Assembly (NCBI GenBank): GCA_030374765.1
Contig: JARGXX010000016.1
Span: forward strand, 1,612,001-1,676,000
DNA from: Agarophyton chilense
Taxonomy: Eukaryota > Rhodophyta > Florideophyceae > Gracilariales > Gracilariaceae
DNA: 64,000 nt
Direction: 5' to 3'
A program made the translations under genes and the position numbers. How positions within the stretch are numbered: the first letter of the stretch is position 1; each line of letters begins with the position of its first letter. Below, one piece after another: positions 20,531 through 31,456 of the stretch. The notes beneath the pieces were generated by a model. That model ran no database searches. It was not told where the DNA came from and was given only the letters and a program-made list of their open reading frames with translations.

Positions 20531-21525
20531 AAGTGGCGCAACAAAAGTGGCGCACCGCGCGCGCGTTATCTACGACCATGAGCGAGACACTTGACGATAT
20601 CTACGCGCCGCGCTGTGTGCGCGCTTGTTGACGCCGTGGCGCGCGTGTGCTTGTTGGCGCATACCGTTTTTTTGAGAGCCGTGTAAATTGTGTCTTGACG
20701 CTTTCTTTTTTGCTGTGTTGGCAGAGTCTTCCACACTTGCCTTTGGTGCCCAACCACTACTGCCGCTGCAATCCTACAACGTCCCACCACTACCATTGCT
20801 GGCATGTTTACGCAACAATAACTTTATGTGAACGCGTCAACCAACTCAACTGCAACACACACACACACACTCACACCCGCTTGTATGTTGCACAAAAACT
20901 GTCTTTCATATCTGCTTTCATGTCGTTACTTAACAAACGCCTTTGCTCCGCCCGTGTCTGTCCGTCACCTGTTCCAACTCCGTCACCGCCACCTCCAGCA
21001 CACCTTTCAATCAGTTTTGCTACACATTGCACCACATTCGTGTCAGACAACAAAATGTACACCGCGATTGCCATCATTCTCGTCTCAAGCCAACCAGTTG
21101 TTCAACACCTTCTTCAACTTGTTCTTTGTCGCAAAAAACTATTTCCTTACACTCGTCTTTCTTTGCTCTCACAAACAACGTTGCTTTTAATCCATGCCGT
21201 CGATATAGGCCGAGAAAACTTTTATCCACTTTACAGTGTAATCATTCAACCGAACACCAATTCATTCCCAAAATCATTCCCTTGCTGCTCCCAGTACAAC
21301 ATGTATAGTACACATAGCATTAGAATACCTAGAGTCCAAAATGGTTCTCCTATCGGGTGCGCCACGTGGGAGCGCCTGCACACCATTTGTGTGCCGCCTC
21401 TGCATGGCCCCTTGGCAGCCGCGATGTTACTTTTTTTTCCCACACGTGGCTGCCGCCGCCCGAGGTGTATTTACGCATCCGCTTGTCGGTAAGCGTCATC
21501 ATGTTAAACCCCAAGCACATCCTAT
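20531..21525. other. Intergenic, edge of gene island 1
   Basis: The first ~130 bp are GC-rich and probably hold the promoter of EF-hand gene 2. After that the sequence becomes AT- and pyrimidine-rich with a CA repeat (about 20852-20872). A long open frame on the plus strand (20647-21492) has no recognisable domain and a composition typical of stop-poor non-coding DNA, so I do not call it a gene. Confidence 0.5.
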
Positions 21526-21730
21526 CTAGTGTCTGCACGCCCGGAGCATTGGCCTCCCATGACGCTAGTTCTATTTTTCGAAAAATTAGTAGAAAAAACT
21601 GGTTTCTGTCATCACGCATAATGAGCACACGTAGCAAAATCAATAAAAGCTTCCTCACGACGAACCAACATTTGGACGGCCATCTATTTCATCCTATTAC
21701 AGGGTATGGGCAGCATCGCGCCACCGCGCA
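21526..21730. repeat. piggyBac-type element terminus (fragment)
   Basis: Starts CTAGTGTCTGCACGCCCGG and continues 'attggcctcccatgac', matching the left terminal inverted repeat at 33100-33142 (CTAGTGTCCACACGCCCGG). The next stretch (about 21615-21690) matches 27510-27590, around 'cacgtagcaaa' and 'caataaaag'. It is therefore a third copy of the left end of the same element family, without a transposase. Confidence 0.65.
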
Positions 21731-23040
21731 AACATAAATTTCCCCTTTGATTCACGGTCTAAACGACCCTCCCGTTCCTACAGAGATTAGCTTCCAAACA
21801 ATAAAAGCGTTTGGAAACCAAACACCAAGACAAAACCGGCAGCACTATCGTGTCATTCAAATAGATTGGTCAAAACTTTGAAACAACAACGCTCAACTTG
21901 AAGTAGAAATACAGCTCACTAACATCTTAAATATAAAAAAACCCCTCAATCCACTTCCTCTATGAACCTTATTCGAGCTACTTATCCACCATGATCATTC
22001 ATCGAATGGAATGTTGAACGCACACTCTACTCTTACTTTCAGTGGCTACAAAATCTGAACGATATCATTTCAGCCAGAAAGGAATCAAAATTGCAAAGCT
22101 ATTGCGAGTCTTCGACGAATCAAAACCAAAAACATAACCCATGACCAACCCGATCTTCTTGCAGATTCTAAACGTTTCATAAAATCACCTTGACGAATTG
22201 TGGCTACTATCAAAAGTGTCTAGTACCACCAAAGGGTGAGTACACACTGAACTCTACCCCCCATACAAATTCAAAGCATCATCAATCACTTTACAACCGA
22301 AAAAACTTACCATTCTACTTCTGTTACTATTCATACCGCTCTTTTCACGTTTCGGACGATGAAAACGGGAACGATTCGGCTTATCAGTGACACGGACACG
22401 GAAATACAAAATTTGACTCTCAATAACAAGGATATCAAAGGGAACCTCATATCTGTTCGAACTATATCCTAACAACTTGGTCCTGGTATATTCACCCCAC
22501 CATATTCGTTTATACTTAGCATCTCTCTTCCAATTAGAGTGCTTGGAATTGCACTTTGGGAGGACAACAGCTACAAAATCAACCTTTGTTCCCCAAGAAG
22601 CCCAGCTATTGTCACGAATTGGGACACGTTTCCAACGCACATTTCATTATTACCCCCCAAACCGATCGGCATCTAAGCACCCACCCCTTCTTATCACAAC
22701 CGCAGACGGAAACCTCCCAATCCCACTCCAAAAGCGCTAACGTGACTCATTTCGTTCCACCCGGCTTTCTTCCACAAACCGATCGTTACTACTCTATCAC
22801 TAGACGCCGAAACTCAGCGCTCTCCACAAATGACAGCTCAAATTCAATTATGCACCTCCCTCCAAACGTTCACAGCTAGCATTAACAAACGCTAAACCGG
22901 AAAAATCCCGTAAGCGCGTTGGGCGCACGAAGATATCCTGCTGTGGTTGTCTCCAAGGTCGGCTCAAAATAAAACCGCACCACAAGACAGTACGCACATA
23001 CGATCTCGGAAGGGTTCTCACGTCGGACTTTAGCGGTCCC
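21731..23040. other. AT-rich stretch, possible gag part of copia element 1
   Basis: Position 5' of copia integrase fragments suggests that gag and protease of that element were here. On the plus strand near 22600 there is 'YCHELGH', which could be a remnant of a CCHC zinc knuckle, but too few Cys/His remain to be sure. A 128-codon minus-strand frame (22254-22640) has no recognisable domain. No LTR end was identified. Confidence 0.35.
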
Positions 23041-23340
23041 ATGCCACGCGCCTCACCACTTCGCAATGTATACTTTGCAACATTCTTGAAACACTACTGC
23101 AGATATCTGTGCTTACATTTCACCTCTATACGCCGAGGCCTCCAGAAGATAATCTCCTTCGTGATCCGTTTAATCAACAGCGCAACAGGGAGAACAACTG
23201 CCATCTTTGTTTCAAACAACTCCAAACAGTATCTCAGCAACATCCTCCGTCAACACCTACAGAACCAGGGCACCTTCCAACACACCTCTATCGTATAAAC
23301 GCCCCAGAAGAACGAAATCGCCGAATGGATAAACTAAAAG

Positions 23341-24203
23341 TGTAAGACAATGCCCCCAAGGAGGAAAACCTACGAAGACGTCCGGATCTTCCTCTCACGA
23401 GGTAACCGGCGAGGTAGAGCCCTCCCAGGGATCGGCGCGCAATGCCGGGTGTAAGCCGGAGCCGAACCGTCGCGACGGGCGCAGGGAGGCTGAAAGAAGC
23501 CGAGAATATCCGCCGAAGCGGTGCTTGCGTATCCTCTGAGGAGGCAAAACCCACGAGAGTGGCGAGCACGACAGGTGTCAGTGCGAGCCGCAAGAGCGGG
23601 AATTGCCCAATAAAGGGGAGGAAAAGGGAAGGAAAATGGGAACGGAGGCAAGAGGGCGAGGTTGACCACGAGTCGCAAGAGGGGACTCGGGAATAGCCGG
23701 CACTGCCGGGTGTAGCAAACCGTATACACGGGCGGAACCACGAAAGTGGGAATAGATACCCAACACACGAAGGCTGCTTGAACGTCCAAGGGGGTTGGGA
23801 AGCCGTGCACCACGGAAAATCCCTCCGTAAGAAGTTGTATATCCGCGCAGGCGGTCCGACCCAGAGCCAAGATCTGGAAGACCAAGATCACCCTTGTTGG
23901 GGAGACTTTACTGGACCGGCGGCCGCGAGGCCGGCGGCCTAAGTACTGTAGTCACCGTAGAATAGAATAAATAAAGTCTATCCTAAATAGCTAAATGTCC
24001 GTCTACAAAGAGGCCAACCTGGCGGCCACGTGTCGCGCGGGCGCTGCGGCCACGTGTATGGCACCCGGTCCCGCCGGTGCATCACCGGCGTTCCGGCCAT
24101 CGCCGTAAATACGGATTACTCCTACTCATAACGAGGTTGCACGCCGGAGGCACCGGAAAAAACTAAAGTCCCCAAAAACCTCCCTGGAGGACGTTGCTCT
24201 TCA
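23341..24203. mobile_element. Solo LTR (863 bp) with target duplication AAAAG
   Basis: Begins TGTAAGACAA and ends TTGCTCTTCA. The 5-bp AAAAG is present on both sides (23336-23340 and 24204-24208). It interrupts the integrase of copia element 1 between the 'ERNRRMDKL' block and the Trp-containing block. It is GC-rich. Its ends resemble those of the solo LTRs at 3405 and 34619. Confidence 0.85.
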
Positions 24204-24328
24204 AAAAGCTATGCTCCTTTGCCAGAGTGAGTCTTATTAACAGCAGACTAGGTGACGAATTTTGGGAAGACGCCGTACGCGACACTGCGTACAAATACAA
24301 CCTCACACCACACTCTAGCACGGGAAAA

Positions 24329-24937
24329 TGTCGTATAGTGGCAGAAATTTTGGCTATTGAGGTTGTCGATATACTACACTGACCTTGTAGGTGATGGATG
24401 CGAGGGATCATCGGCCACGCAGCTCCGGGCGAACTACCATCTAGGTGTTGTCAGCCACGTGTGGTGTTGACATGTACCTTCTGGTTGAGTAATTGTTAGT
24501 AGTTGTAATTGTAATTATATTTATTTTATTACAGTAGTGGAGTGGCCACCTGGCACTGTAGCCAGTGCTGGCCAGGTCTCTGACACTAGGTCAGAGACCG
24601 TGCCTTGCTGGCACCTCCCGGGTGATCTGGAGAGTGCAGTCCACTGCATATAGGGAACTGCACCTCCCCCATCCTAGTCTGATAAAGACAGGTACCACTT
24701 GGGTCACAACTATACCTTTTGGTTCATTGTTTCTCAACTACCACATAGGCTTTACCGCGCGTCAACGCCTACCATCGTTCACCTACACGGTATAGGCTAG
24801 TTGCTCCGCCGTTTGCCCCTGCGGGTTTTCACGGTGCCCTGTTACCATCGAGGTTTATCACGTCTACCTTCTAAGGTTGAGCGTTACCACACTCCCAAGA
24901 CAAGACAGTAGCAGACCCCAGAGGTCATTGTACGACA
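24329..24937. mobile_element. Solo LTR (609 bp, TGTCGTA family) with target duplication GAAAA
   Basis: Begins TGTCGTATAGTGG and ends TGTACGACA, giving inverted ends TGTCGTA...TACGACA. GAAAA is duplicated at 24324-24328 and 24938-24942. A second member of the same family lies inverted at 34397-35948. It sits only 126 bp after another solo LTR in the same copia integrase. Confidence 0.88.
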
Positions 24938-26778
24938 GAAAAACCACATAAGCGGCTCTATTCGGATCCAATGCTACCCCAAAGGCGCTATTTGCTGTTG
25001 ACTAGTTAGGATATGCATACAAGCCCGTCGACACTCACCAGCAAACGAAGCAGGACAGCCGAGGGATCCCTTGCCGATACATGCACGGCATCACCCCGCG
25101 AAACATAATGGTCATGACCATCGGAAGTGGCAAACACATCCAAGTCCCGTGCTCAAACTATTATCTATACCAACGTGAATGCGATCCGACAGCCAGCCAA
25201 TCCAGAGCATTTCAGAACCACACCGCACAACCGACTCCTTCACGAGTTACGAAGCACACGCCACCACCATCATCGCGGAAACAAGCAACAACCTACCCAG
25301 ACTCTGCCAAATGGGCCACAGCACACGATTCCAAACTTGAGAAACTGGATAAGTTGAAGGCCATAAAATGGCTCCCCAAACACATGCTTCCGAAACATCT
25401 CATCCCCCTCACTATGACGGACAGATAAAACGTAGTCCAGACGGCGAGCTTATGGGGCATGAGGCCAGATGTTCTGTACGAGGGGAGAGAATGATCCCTC
25501 ATCAAGATTTTGATCCGAACAAAACAGCTGCACATCTCTCCCAGAAAACCTCAGTGCGGCTAGTATTCGCATTGGCTGCACAACACAACCTAACCCTCGA
25601 ACATTTGGACATAAAATCCGTCTTCGCATATGAAAAGTATCAAAATCCAAACCTGTTGTATGTACGCCAACATCCGAAATTCGATGGGTCCTATACCCAC
25701 AAAGAGCAAGATGGACAATTGATTTTGAATCTGTACGAAACACCCCCTGCAGGGAGTTACTACCCGGAAGAAGCATGGAAATACTTAGTTTCCCTAGGAT
25801 ACAGCCAATCGGCAGACGACCCAGTCCTGTTCATCAAGCGAAAAAATCCCCACTCATATGCGATATTATGATTTAACATCGACGACTTCTTAGTTGCTTC
25901 CACGAACCCCTCCCTTATTGACAATCTCCACTCACAACTTCAGACAAAATACAACACGAAGCGTTTTGGTACGCCATCCCAATACTTGGGCTGGAAAATA
26001 ACACCCGAACCGAACGGCGCCATCATCATATCCCAACCCCACACTACTCAAGAAATCTTAACCCTCCTCGTGCTCGAAAAGGCCAGTCGCAAACAAAACC
26101 CATATACGTCTGGTCTCGGATACAGCCCCCCCACTGCAAAGGACACTTTAGCACAACGCCCGAAAAAATTCTACTACCAAATCGTCGGCTTACTTCCTTG
26201 GCTATCTGACTGCACGAGACCTGATATTGCGTTCATCATATCGAAATTAGCGCTTGCACTAACAACACCAACCGAGAGACACTGCCAGTACATCAAGTCG
26301 GTCGCCCGATACCTCCAACACACAGCTCGTCAAGGCTAATACTATCCCCGAAGCCGCTCTATAATACCGACCGAATCTCAATTAGTTTCAAACTCCGATG
26401 CCTGTTTTGCGGGCGACAGCACAACACGCCGCTCCACTCCTGGCGCCACGCCCTACATACAAGACAATCCCAAAGATTGGTTTTAACGAAATCAACAAAC
26501 ACCAGCTCTTTCCACATGTGAAACAGAATACATACCCGCCACTGCTGCGACACGTGACACTGAGTTATTCCGTCGAATCCTTGATTTCTTGGGCTTTACG
26601 ATATAGACACCGTTTTACATGCAAATCGATAACCAAGCCGCCATCGCGGTGGCGCTCCACCAAGGTGAAACGAAACGTCGCAAGTACATCGATCTCCGGC
26701 ATCACCTTTTGCGACATAAAACCCGAGCAAACAACGTAGCCGTAGAGCACGTCTGTAGTATAGTGAATCCGAGCGGGT

Positions 26779-27316
26779 TGTCAGATAAGAAGGGCGTGGT
26801 CAGGACTGAGTGCAAGTGGCCTGGTCGCACACGTGTGCGAAGATGGCACACCGGACGGACATGTACAGTAGGTTAACACGTAGCATAGTTGTAGGTAGTT
26901 GGCGTCCCCCACCCCGTGATATTTCCGCCACGTGGGTGCAGGCGCCACCACGGACTGTAATGCGGGTTGCAGCTCGGAGGTGCACACTACTTATGCACCT
27001 CCGCTCCCCGCCACCCTTCCAACAGTAAAGGGTAAGCACCACCGTCCTAGTCTAAGTATCGTTTCTAAAGCAGACCTGAAGCGTTACTCCGCACGGGATA
27101 TCTACAGGTTTACAAGCCGTTCGGACTCTTCGCGCGTACCTCGATCGCGCCTGACGTTCCCAACCGCCTAGTCTCCCTACGACCGCCCGGTGCTGGCGCT
27201 CGTCTCCACGCGTCACCGTTCCCCGACCGGCCTCGTGTGACACGCAAGCCCCGCTTACCGACTCCGCACGGATCGCGCCTCTAGGAAACTTACACGCCTT
27301 TCGGCGCTATCTCACA
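26779..27316. repeat. Probable LTR or LTR-like insertion
   Basis: Starts TGTCAGATAAG and ends GCTATCTCACA, which are imperfect inverted ends with TG...CA. It directly follows the RNase H part of copia element 1, where a 3' LTR is expected. I could not find a matching 5' LTR or a target duplication, so whether it is the element's own LTR or another insertion is open. Confidence 0.45.
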
Positions 27317-27509
27317 ACGTCCCATCCGCGCAGCAAAGAGCAGATATTATGACGAAACAATTGAAGCCACAAGCCTTCAACCGCAATTTGTCACAATTTC
27401 ACATGAAAGTACCCACCTGAGGTTCTACCAGATGACCTGATCGCGTCGGAGGGACTGTTATCACGCAACCTTAGTGCGCTCATCTCCAGACAGGAACCAT
27501 CATCACGAT

Positions 27510-28760
27510 TTCATCACGCTTATAGTGGACACGTAGCAAACCAATAAAAGACCAATCCCGACGACAATCGAACATCGAGACGGTCATCGATTTCCTCCAT
27601 TCGCAGTTTCCATACTACAGAAGTGAAATCTATTTTCTAAGTAAGAAACAATTTTTCTATTCATGTCCCACCTGCTTTAAACTACATTCTTGAGACAGTT
27701 GTCTTCAATAGCACCAGCTCAGTGGTTTTACAACCGCACGGAGACTGATAAACACAGGGTTCAAACCTCGCTGATATTATTGTAACTCGAAAACTCTCAA
27801 TGGAGCTCGAATAATTCTAAAAATTATTATTATTCAAGAACTCATTTGCGTCGTCCTGAACAGCAGACATAATAAATGAAATTTGCTAAAAAGAGAGTTT
27901 CGTCAAAAACCATAATATATCTAGTAAGTGGAATAACGCGGATTGAATTAGTAGGGATTTAAGTGAATATGATCTTTTGTTTTATAATTTTAAGAAATGC
28001 CTCTAAAAAGCCTGAAAACGCATATTGACATATGAAAACCAATTCGGTTGACTAAATGTTGTTTTAATTCTGATGAATGTCGCGCTGATGATTTTGAAAA
28101 ATAATCACGACCGGATCCACTGTGACATATTTAGAAATCCATATCATTGTAAGATTTGAATTCTGAACAACATAATTTTGATTTGTAAGTAGTTTAGCAG
28201 ACTTTTCATCGTCTTTGATAAGTTTGAGCCGTTGAAGAACCATCTAATTTCCTTCTTCTACGAGTAGTCTCCAATAAATGAATTCAGGTACCAGTCATAT
28301 ATGAGTTTACTATTCCATCTTCCTCCTTACCTTTTCTTTTCATAGTTTGAATAGAAACCCAGTTGTTATCTATTAATCCGTCTGCAAGACTACAATAGAA
28401 ATTATGCGGTGTAAGATTCAATGTGTTCCCGTAAGCACCATTGTTACGGGATGTAAGGCATTGAGCAACCCAATTGTTCAAGAGGTGTTTGAAGCAACCG
28501 GTTTATGGTCGATACTTTCCGATTTGTTACTTGAGCAAAAAGAAGCATCAAAAGAGCAGTTCTGGATACAACAAAAGGTCTCGAAGGATGAAAAGCCGAC
28601 GAAAAATCACACATATGAATAAAGCACATTTTCTTATCAATAATAACATTCCTCCGGGTAAAAAGTGGAAATAGCTTACCAAATATGTGAATGTAGCCGA
28701 CAGGCCCAAACATACCATTCATGATTGAACACCGACCACCAAGCGTCAAATACATAGTTG
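27510..28760 (-). pseudogene. piggyBac-type element fragment with transposase C-terminus
   Basis: The stretch from 27630 onwards runs parallel to 33200-34010 in the same orientation. On the minus strand 28481-28284 encodes 'NLTPHNFYCSLADGLIDNNW' and then 'IQTMKRKGKEEDGI', and the second copy encodes nearly the same residues at about 34000-33850, so this is a conserved coding segment. From its position after the Asp-rich core in the complete element, I infer it is the C-terminal part of the transposase. The region 28485-28760 upstream of it is less clear and may include a frameshifted continuation. The fragment lacks the catalytic core. Confidence 0.55.
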
Positions 28761-29105
28761 AAAACCGCAGCGCTTTTTCGCTTCCAATCGGTGCCCCAGC
28801 ATGTCAACGCTGTAGCTCTTTCCTTGCAACCAGGAATAGATGGAATAGAAAAATCATCAACTTTTAGGAAACTTTTGATGAACATCAAACATGCAGTTGA
28901 GAACAAGAATTGTGCTGAAACGAACAAAGAGAATAACACGATAGAGACGGCTATGGCGTTGTTAGGAATGCATGATTTATATTCCAAGCTCACAAACACT
29001 CATGATTTGGTCTTCGATGTGTCCGTTGCTGATCAAACTTGTTTAGACGACGAAAAGTCTTTTTCGTTGGCTAACAAGCAGACAGATGTTCCTCATTTTC
29101 CTTGA
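28758..29105 (+). CDS. Unassigned small ORF (115 codons)
   Basis: An open frame in AT-rich DNA directly beside the piggyBac fragment. The predicted protein has a mixed, globular-looking composition, with 'LHDLYSKLTNTHDLVF'-like helical stretches ('GMHDLYSKLTNTHD') and no low complexity. I do not recognise a family. It could be part of a transposon, for example the antisense of a decayed transposase, or the remains of a captured gene. Confidence 0.25.
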   Translation: MKTAALFRFQSVPQHVNAVALSLQPGIDGIEKSSTFRKLLMNIKHAVENKNCAETNKENNTIETAMALLGMHDLYSKLTNTHDLVFDVSVADQTCLDDEKSFSLANKQTDVPHFP

Positions 29106-29411
29106 GCACGGTGGTTTTGACGGATCTGAATCAAAGATATGATCGGGTTGTAGCTCACTCGAGATGTATGTGACTGACAAGCGGCTCGGTCAGGGTAATA
29201 AGCATTTTGGTACACACGTTATGAGTAAAATTGCTTTTAACTTAGAGTGCTTGGAAGCGTGTTAGGGCGACCGGAGCGAGAAAGTGTTCCACGATGCCCT
29301 GATGGGGAAGGGTAGCTAGTAAGTGTTCGTTTACATAGTGTCGCAATGTACGCGTGAAAGCGAAGAGGAGTTTAGCGGTGTTGTGCGTGAGAGATGTATC
29401 ACTCTTGATGA
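29106..29411. other. Intergenic, downstream of sulfite oxidase
   Basis: This stretch marks the change from AT-rich transposon DNA to gene island 2. It should contain the sulfite oxidase 3' UTR. No other signal was seen. Confidence 0.45.
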
Positions 29412-31115
29412 TCACGCGGCGTCTGCAGCAGCGTGTGCGGAGGCTTGCACGCGCACGGCATGCCACGAGTTATTAAGCAGACCGCGCGCATTCCACACAT
29501 CGCGCAGCTCGCGCGGCTGACGCTGCGCAGCAGCATCTTCCGCGCGACACAGCAGCACGGCCTCGCCGTGATGCGCCACATCGGGCGGCACTTGAAGCTC
29601 AACGCTCCACAACGTCCAGTCAAACACGTCGCGCGCATGCGGGCGCGTCGGATGCAATTGCGCATCCGTCCATGTACTTCCGCCGTCAATGCTCAGCTGC
29701 ACGCGAACCACGGGCTGTCCCGCCGCGCCCACGGCGTAGCCCGTGGCGCTTGCCGTGGCGCGCGCTTCGTCCAGCGACGCGTCACAAATGGCCGACACCA
29801 CGGGCGTTTCTTGGATGCTGGGCGATTGCGCGTACGCCTTTTCGTCGTCGCTCTCTTTGTCATCCACGCAACGGTAGTCGCGCCGCTGCCAGTGCGAGTC
29901 GCTTTCGCCAGTCGACAACGATACGCGTCCCACCCACTTGACGTTGCGCGCACCCACCACGCCAGGTACCACCGCGCGCACGGGGAAGCCGTGGTCGCGC
30001 GGCAGCGTCTCGCCGTTCATCTCGTACGCAAGTAGCACATCTGGCACGCGTCGCAACACGTCAACCGGGATACTTGCGGCATACCGTGTGCCCGATCCCG
30101 CGTCCTCGTCGAGACCCTCGAAACAAATGTGTCGCGTCTGCTTATCATCATCGCGCCTTTGTCCGCTGACGCCTTGCGCGTGTGCGAGGACGTCGGTCAG
30201 ACGTGCACCGGACCACTCGGCGTTGCCGATGGCGCCTGCGTCCCACCGACCGCCGCGCACGGCGCGCACGGCGTCCAACTCGGTGCGACGATTGCCGGCG
30301 CATTGCAGCGCTGTGGTCACGCTGTGCTTGGAAAACTTGTTCTTAAGATCGTCCAGACTGAGCTCGGCGAGCACCTCGCCGTCCACGCCCTCGATGACGA
30401 GCTCGTAGTCGTCAGGGTCGATGTGCGGCACGGCCATGTGATTGCGCACGTAAAACAGCTCGTTGGGCGTGATGGCCGTGTGCACCAGCGCGTCTGGCGG
30501 CGTCTCCGCCGTGAACGGCCGATCCGAGCGCACGATGAGGCGCGGGCTGCGCAACGGCTCACCGGCGTACGCAGCAAGCCCCGCAGCGTCGCGACGCTCA
30601 AGCAACAAGGCGGCCCACAGCTTGTCATCGTGCTCGCCGCGTGGACGCACCAAGTTTCCCACGCGCAACTCCAGCAACATCTCATGCACGAAGAACTTGT
30701 CATGCAACTTGTAGGCGTCGAAAAAGGGTTCGAGTGGACCGCCAGCCGCCAGTAAGATTTGCTCGCCACCGGGATGCGCAGCAACAAAGTCGGTGATATC
30801 AAAGACGCCCTCACCATATGTGACGAGCACGCGCGACGCGTCGCGGCCGCTGGCAAGCACGTCGGCCACGCTGATGTCCGGGAGCTGCGGGTTGCGCTTG
30901 GTGACGCGCTCGCTCATGGTTTGCGGCCGGGGGGAAGACGGAACGCGCGGCGGGGCGGGCTCGGCGAACGCGCGCGGCAGCCAGACGCGCGGCGACGGGC
31001 GCTCGTCGCTCGGGTTGGCCAAGGTTGCGGCGGCGACGGCGGCGGCGGGGATGAGCAGCGCGCCGGCGGCAGCGGCCGTGCGCAGCACGTGGCGCGCTCG
31101 GGCGGCGGCGAACAT
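29412..31115 (-). CDS. SUOX: Sulfite oxidase, cytochrome b5 / molybdopterin type
   Basis: A 567-residue protein from the Met at 31115; the open frame continues upstream, but that part is low complexity and the chosen Met begins an Arg/Ala-rich presequence ('MFAAARARHVLRTAAAAG') followed by a hydrophobic stretch, typical of delivery to the mitochondrial intermembrane space. A cytochrome b5 domain follows at about 78-156, with heme ligands His114 ('HPGG') and His138 ('KLHDK'). The molybdenum-cofactor domain (about 190-430) has the catalytic Cys272 in 'TALQCAGNRR'. A C-terminal dimerisation domain has 'VQLSIDGGSTW'. The enzyme oxidises sulfite to sulfate and passes electrons through the b5 heme to cytochrome c. 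The heme domain makes it animal-type; plant enzymes are heme-free and peroxisomal. No intron is present. Confidence 0.93.
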   Translation of the reverse strand: MFAAARARHVLRTAAAAGALLIPAAAVAAATLANPSDERPSPRVWLPRAFAEPAPPRVPSSPRPQTMSERVTKRNPQLPDISVADVLASGRDASRVLVTYGEGVFDITDFVAAHPGGEQILLAAGGPLEPFFDAYKLHDKFFVHEMLLELRVGNLVRPRGEHDDKLWAALLLERRDAAGLAAYAGEPLRSPRLIVRSDRPFTAETPPDALVHTAITPNELFYVRNHMAVPHIDPDDYELVIEGVDGEVLAELSLDDLKNKFSKHSVTTALQCAGNRRTELDAVRAVRGGRWDAGAIGNAEWSGARLTDVLAHAQGVSGQRRDDDKQTRHICFEGLDEDAGSGTRYAASIPVDVLRRVPDVLLAYEMNGETLPRDHGFPVRAVVPGVVGARNVKWVGRVSLSTGESDSHWQRRDYRCVDDKESDDEKAYAQSPSIQETPVVSAICDASLDEARATASATGYAVGAAGQPVVRVQLSIDGGSTWTDAQLHPTRPHARDVFDWTLWSVELQVPPDVAHHGEAVLLCRAEDAAAQRQPRELRDVWNARGLLNNSWHAVRVQASAHAAADAA

Positions 31116-31456
31116 GACGATCGGGATGGGGGTTGGTGAAGGGTGAAGCGGTGGAAGGAAGGGGGGTTGCGGGTGGCGGTGGAGATCGAAGGCGATCGTG
31201 CTGAGGGGCGGGACGACTTGGTCGCCGCCAACGGTGTATGTCACTTTGGCGGCGGCGCGGATGCGCGCGTCGGGCCAACTCCGCCGGTTACAAACGGCCG
31301 ATGCTGCGCAGCTACATAGCTTTGCTCATAAACGGCCGGCAGACACAACAACACTGTACACCGCCCCGCCTACAAAAGTCCGCACTCCCCGCAAACCGCA
31401 CTGCGTGCGCAATCTCGCGGGCCGCGGCGCGTCCATCGTCGTACACCACCTCCGCT
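31116..31456. promoter_or_regulatory. Divergent spacer, sulfite oxidase / zinc-finger gene
   Basis: 341 bp separate the two chosen start codons, which face apart. Both flanking frames extend into it in low-complexity sequence and even overlap, but neither extension carries a domain. It should contain the promoters of both genes. No TATA box was identified. Confidence 0.5.

Larger units (their letters stand above)
23041..26778 (+). pseudogene. Ty1/copia pol relic, copy 1 (split by two solo LTRs)
   Basis: Integrase pieces come first: 'SNNSKQYLSNILRQHL' with 'PEERNRRMDKL' (to 23340) corresponds to the catalytic 'RSDNGGE' region and the 'NG-ERMN' block; after the first solo LTR it continues with 'LGDEFWEDAVRDTAYKYNL' and 'TPHSSTG' (to 24328), and after the second from 24938. 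Reverse transcriptase follows at 25300-26340, with 'LEHLDIKSVFAYEK' and an 'NIDDFLVAS' box where Y-V-D-D is expected. The C-terminal RNase H part includes 'KYIDLRHHLLRH' near 26680. The order IN before RT is diagnostic of Ty1/copia (Pseudoviridae-type). Multiple stops and shifts make it non-functional. Confidence 0.82.

Noticed and set aside
20647..21492. A 281-codon open frame on the plus strand downstream of EF-hand gene 2
   Set aside because: Composition is that of pyrimidine/CA-rich non-coding DNA, it includes a CA-repeat peptide, and no domain is visible.
24329..24937. Shared tail with 35.9 kb read as a piggyBac 3' end
   Set aside because: Target duplications GAAAA and CATAG and the ends TGTCGTA/TACGACA show it is an independently inserted solo LTR at both places.
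29433..30755. Plus-strand frames opposite sulfite oxidase
   Set aside because: Shadows of a fully supported coding region on the minus strand.
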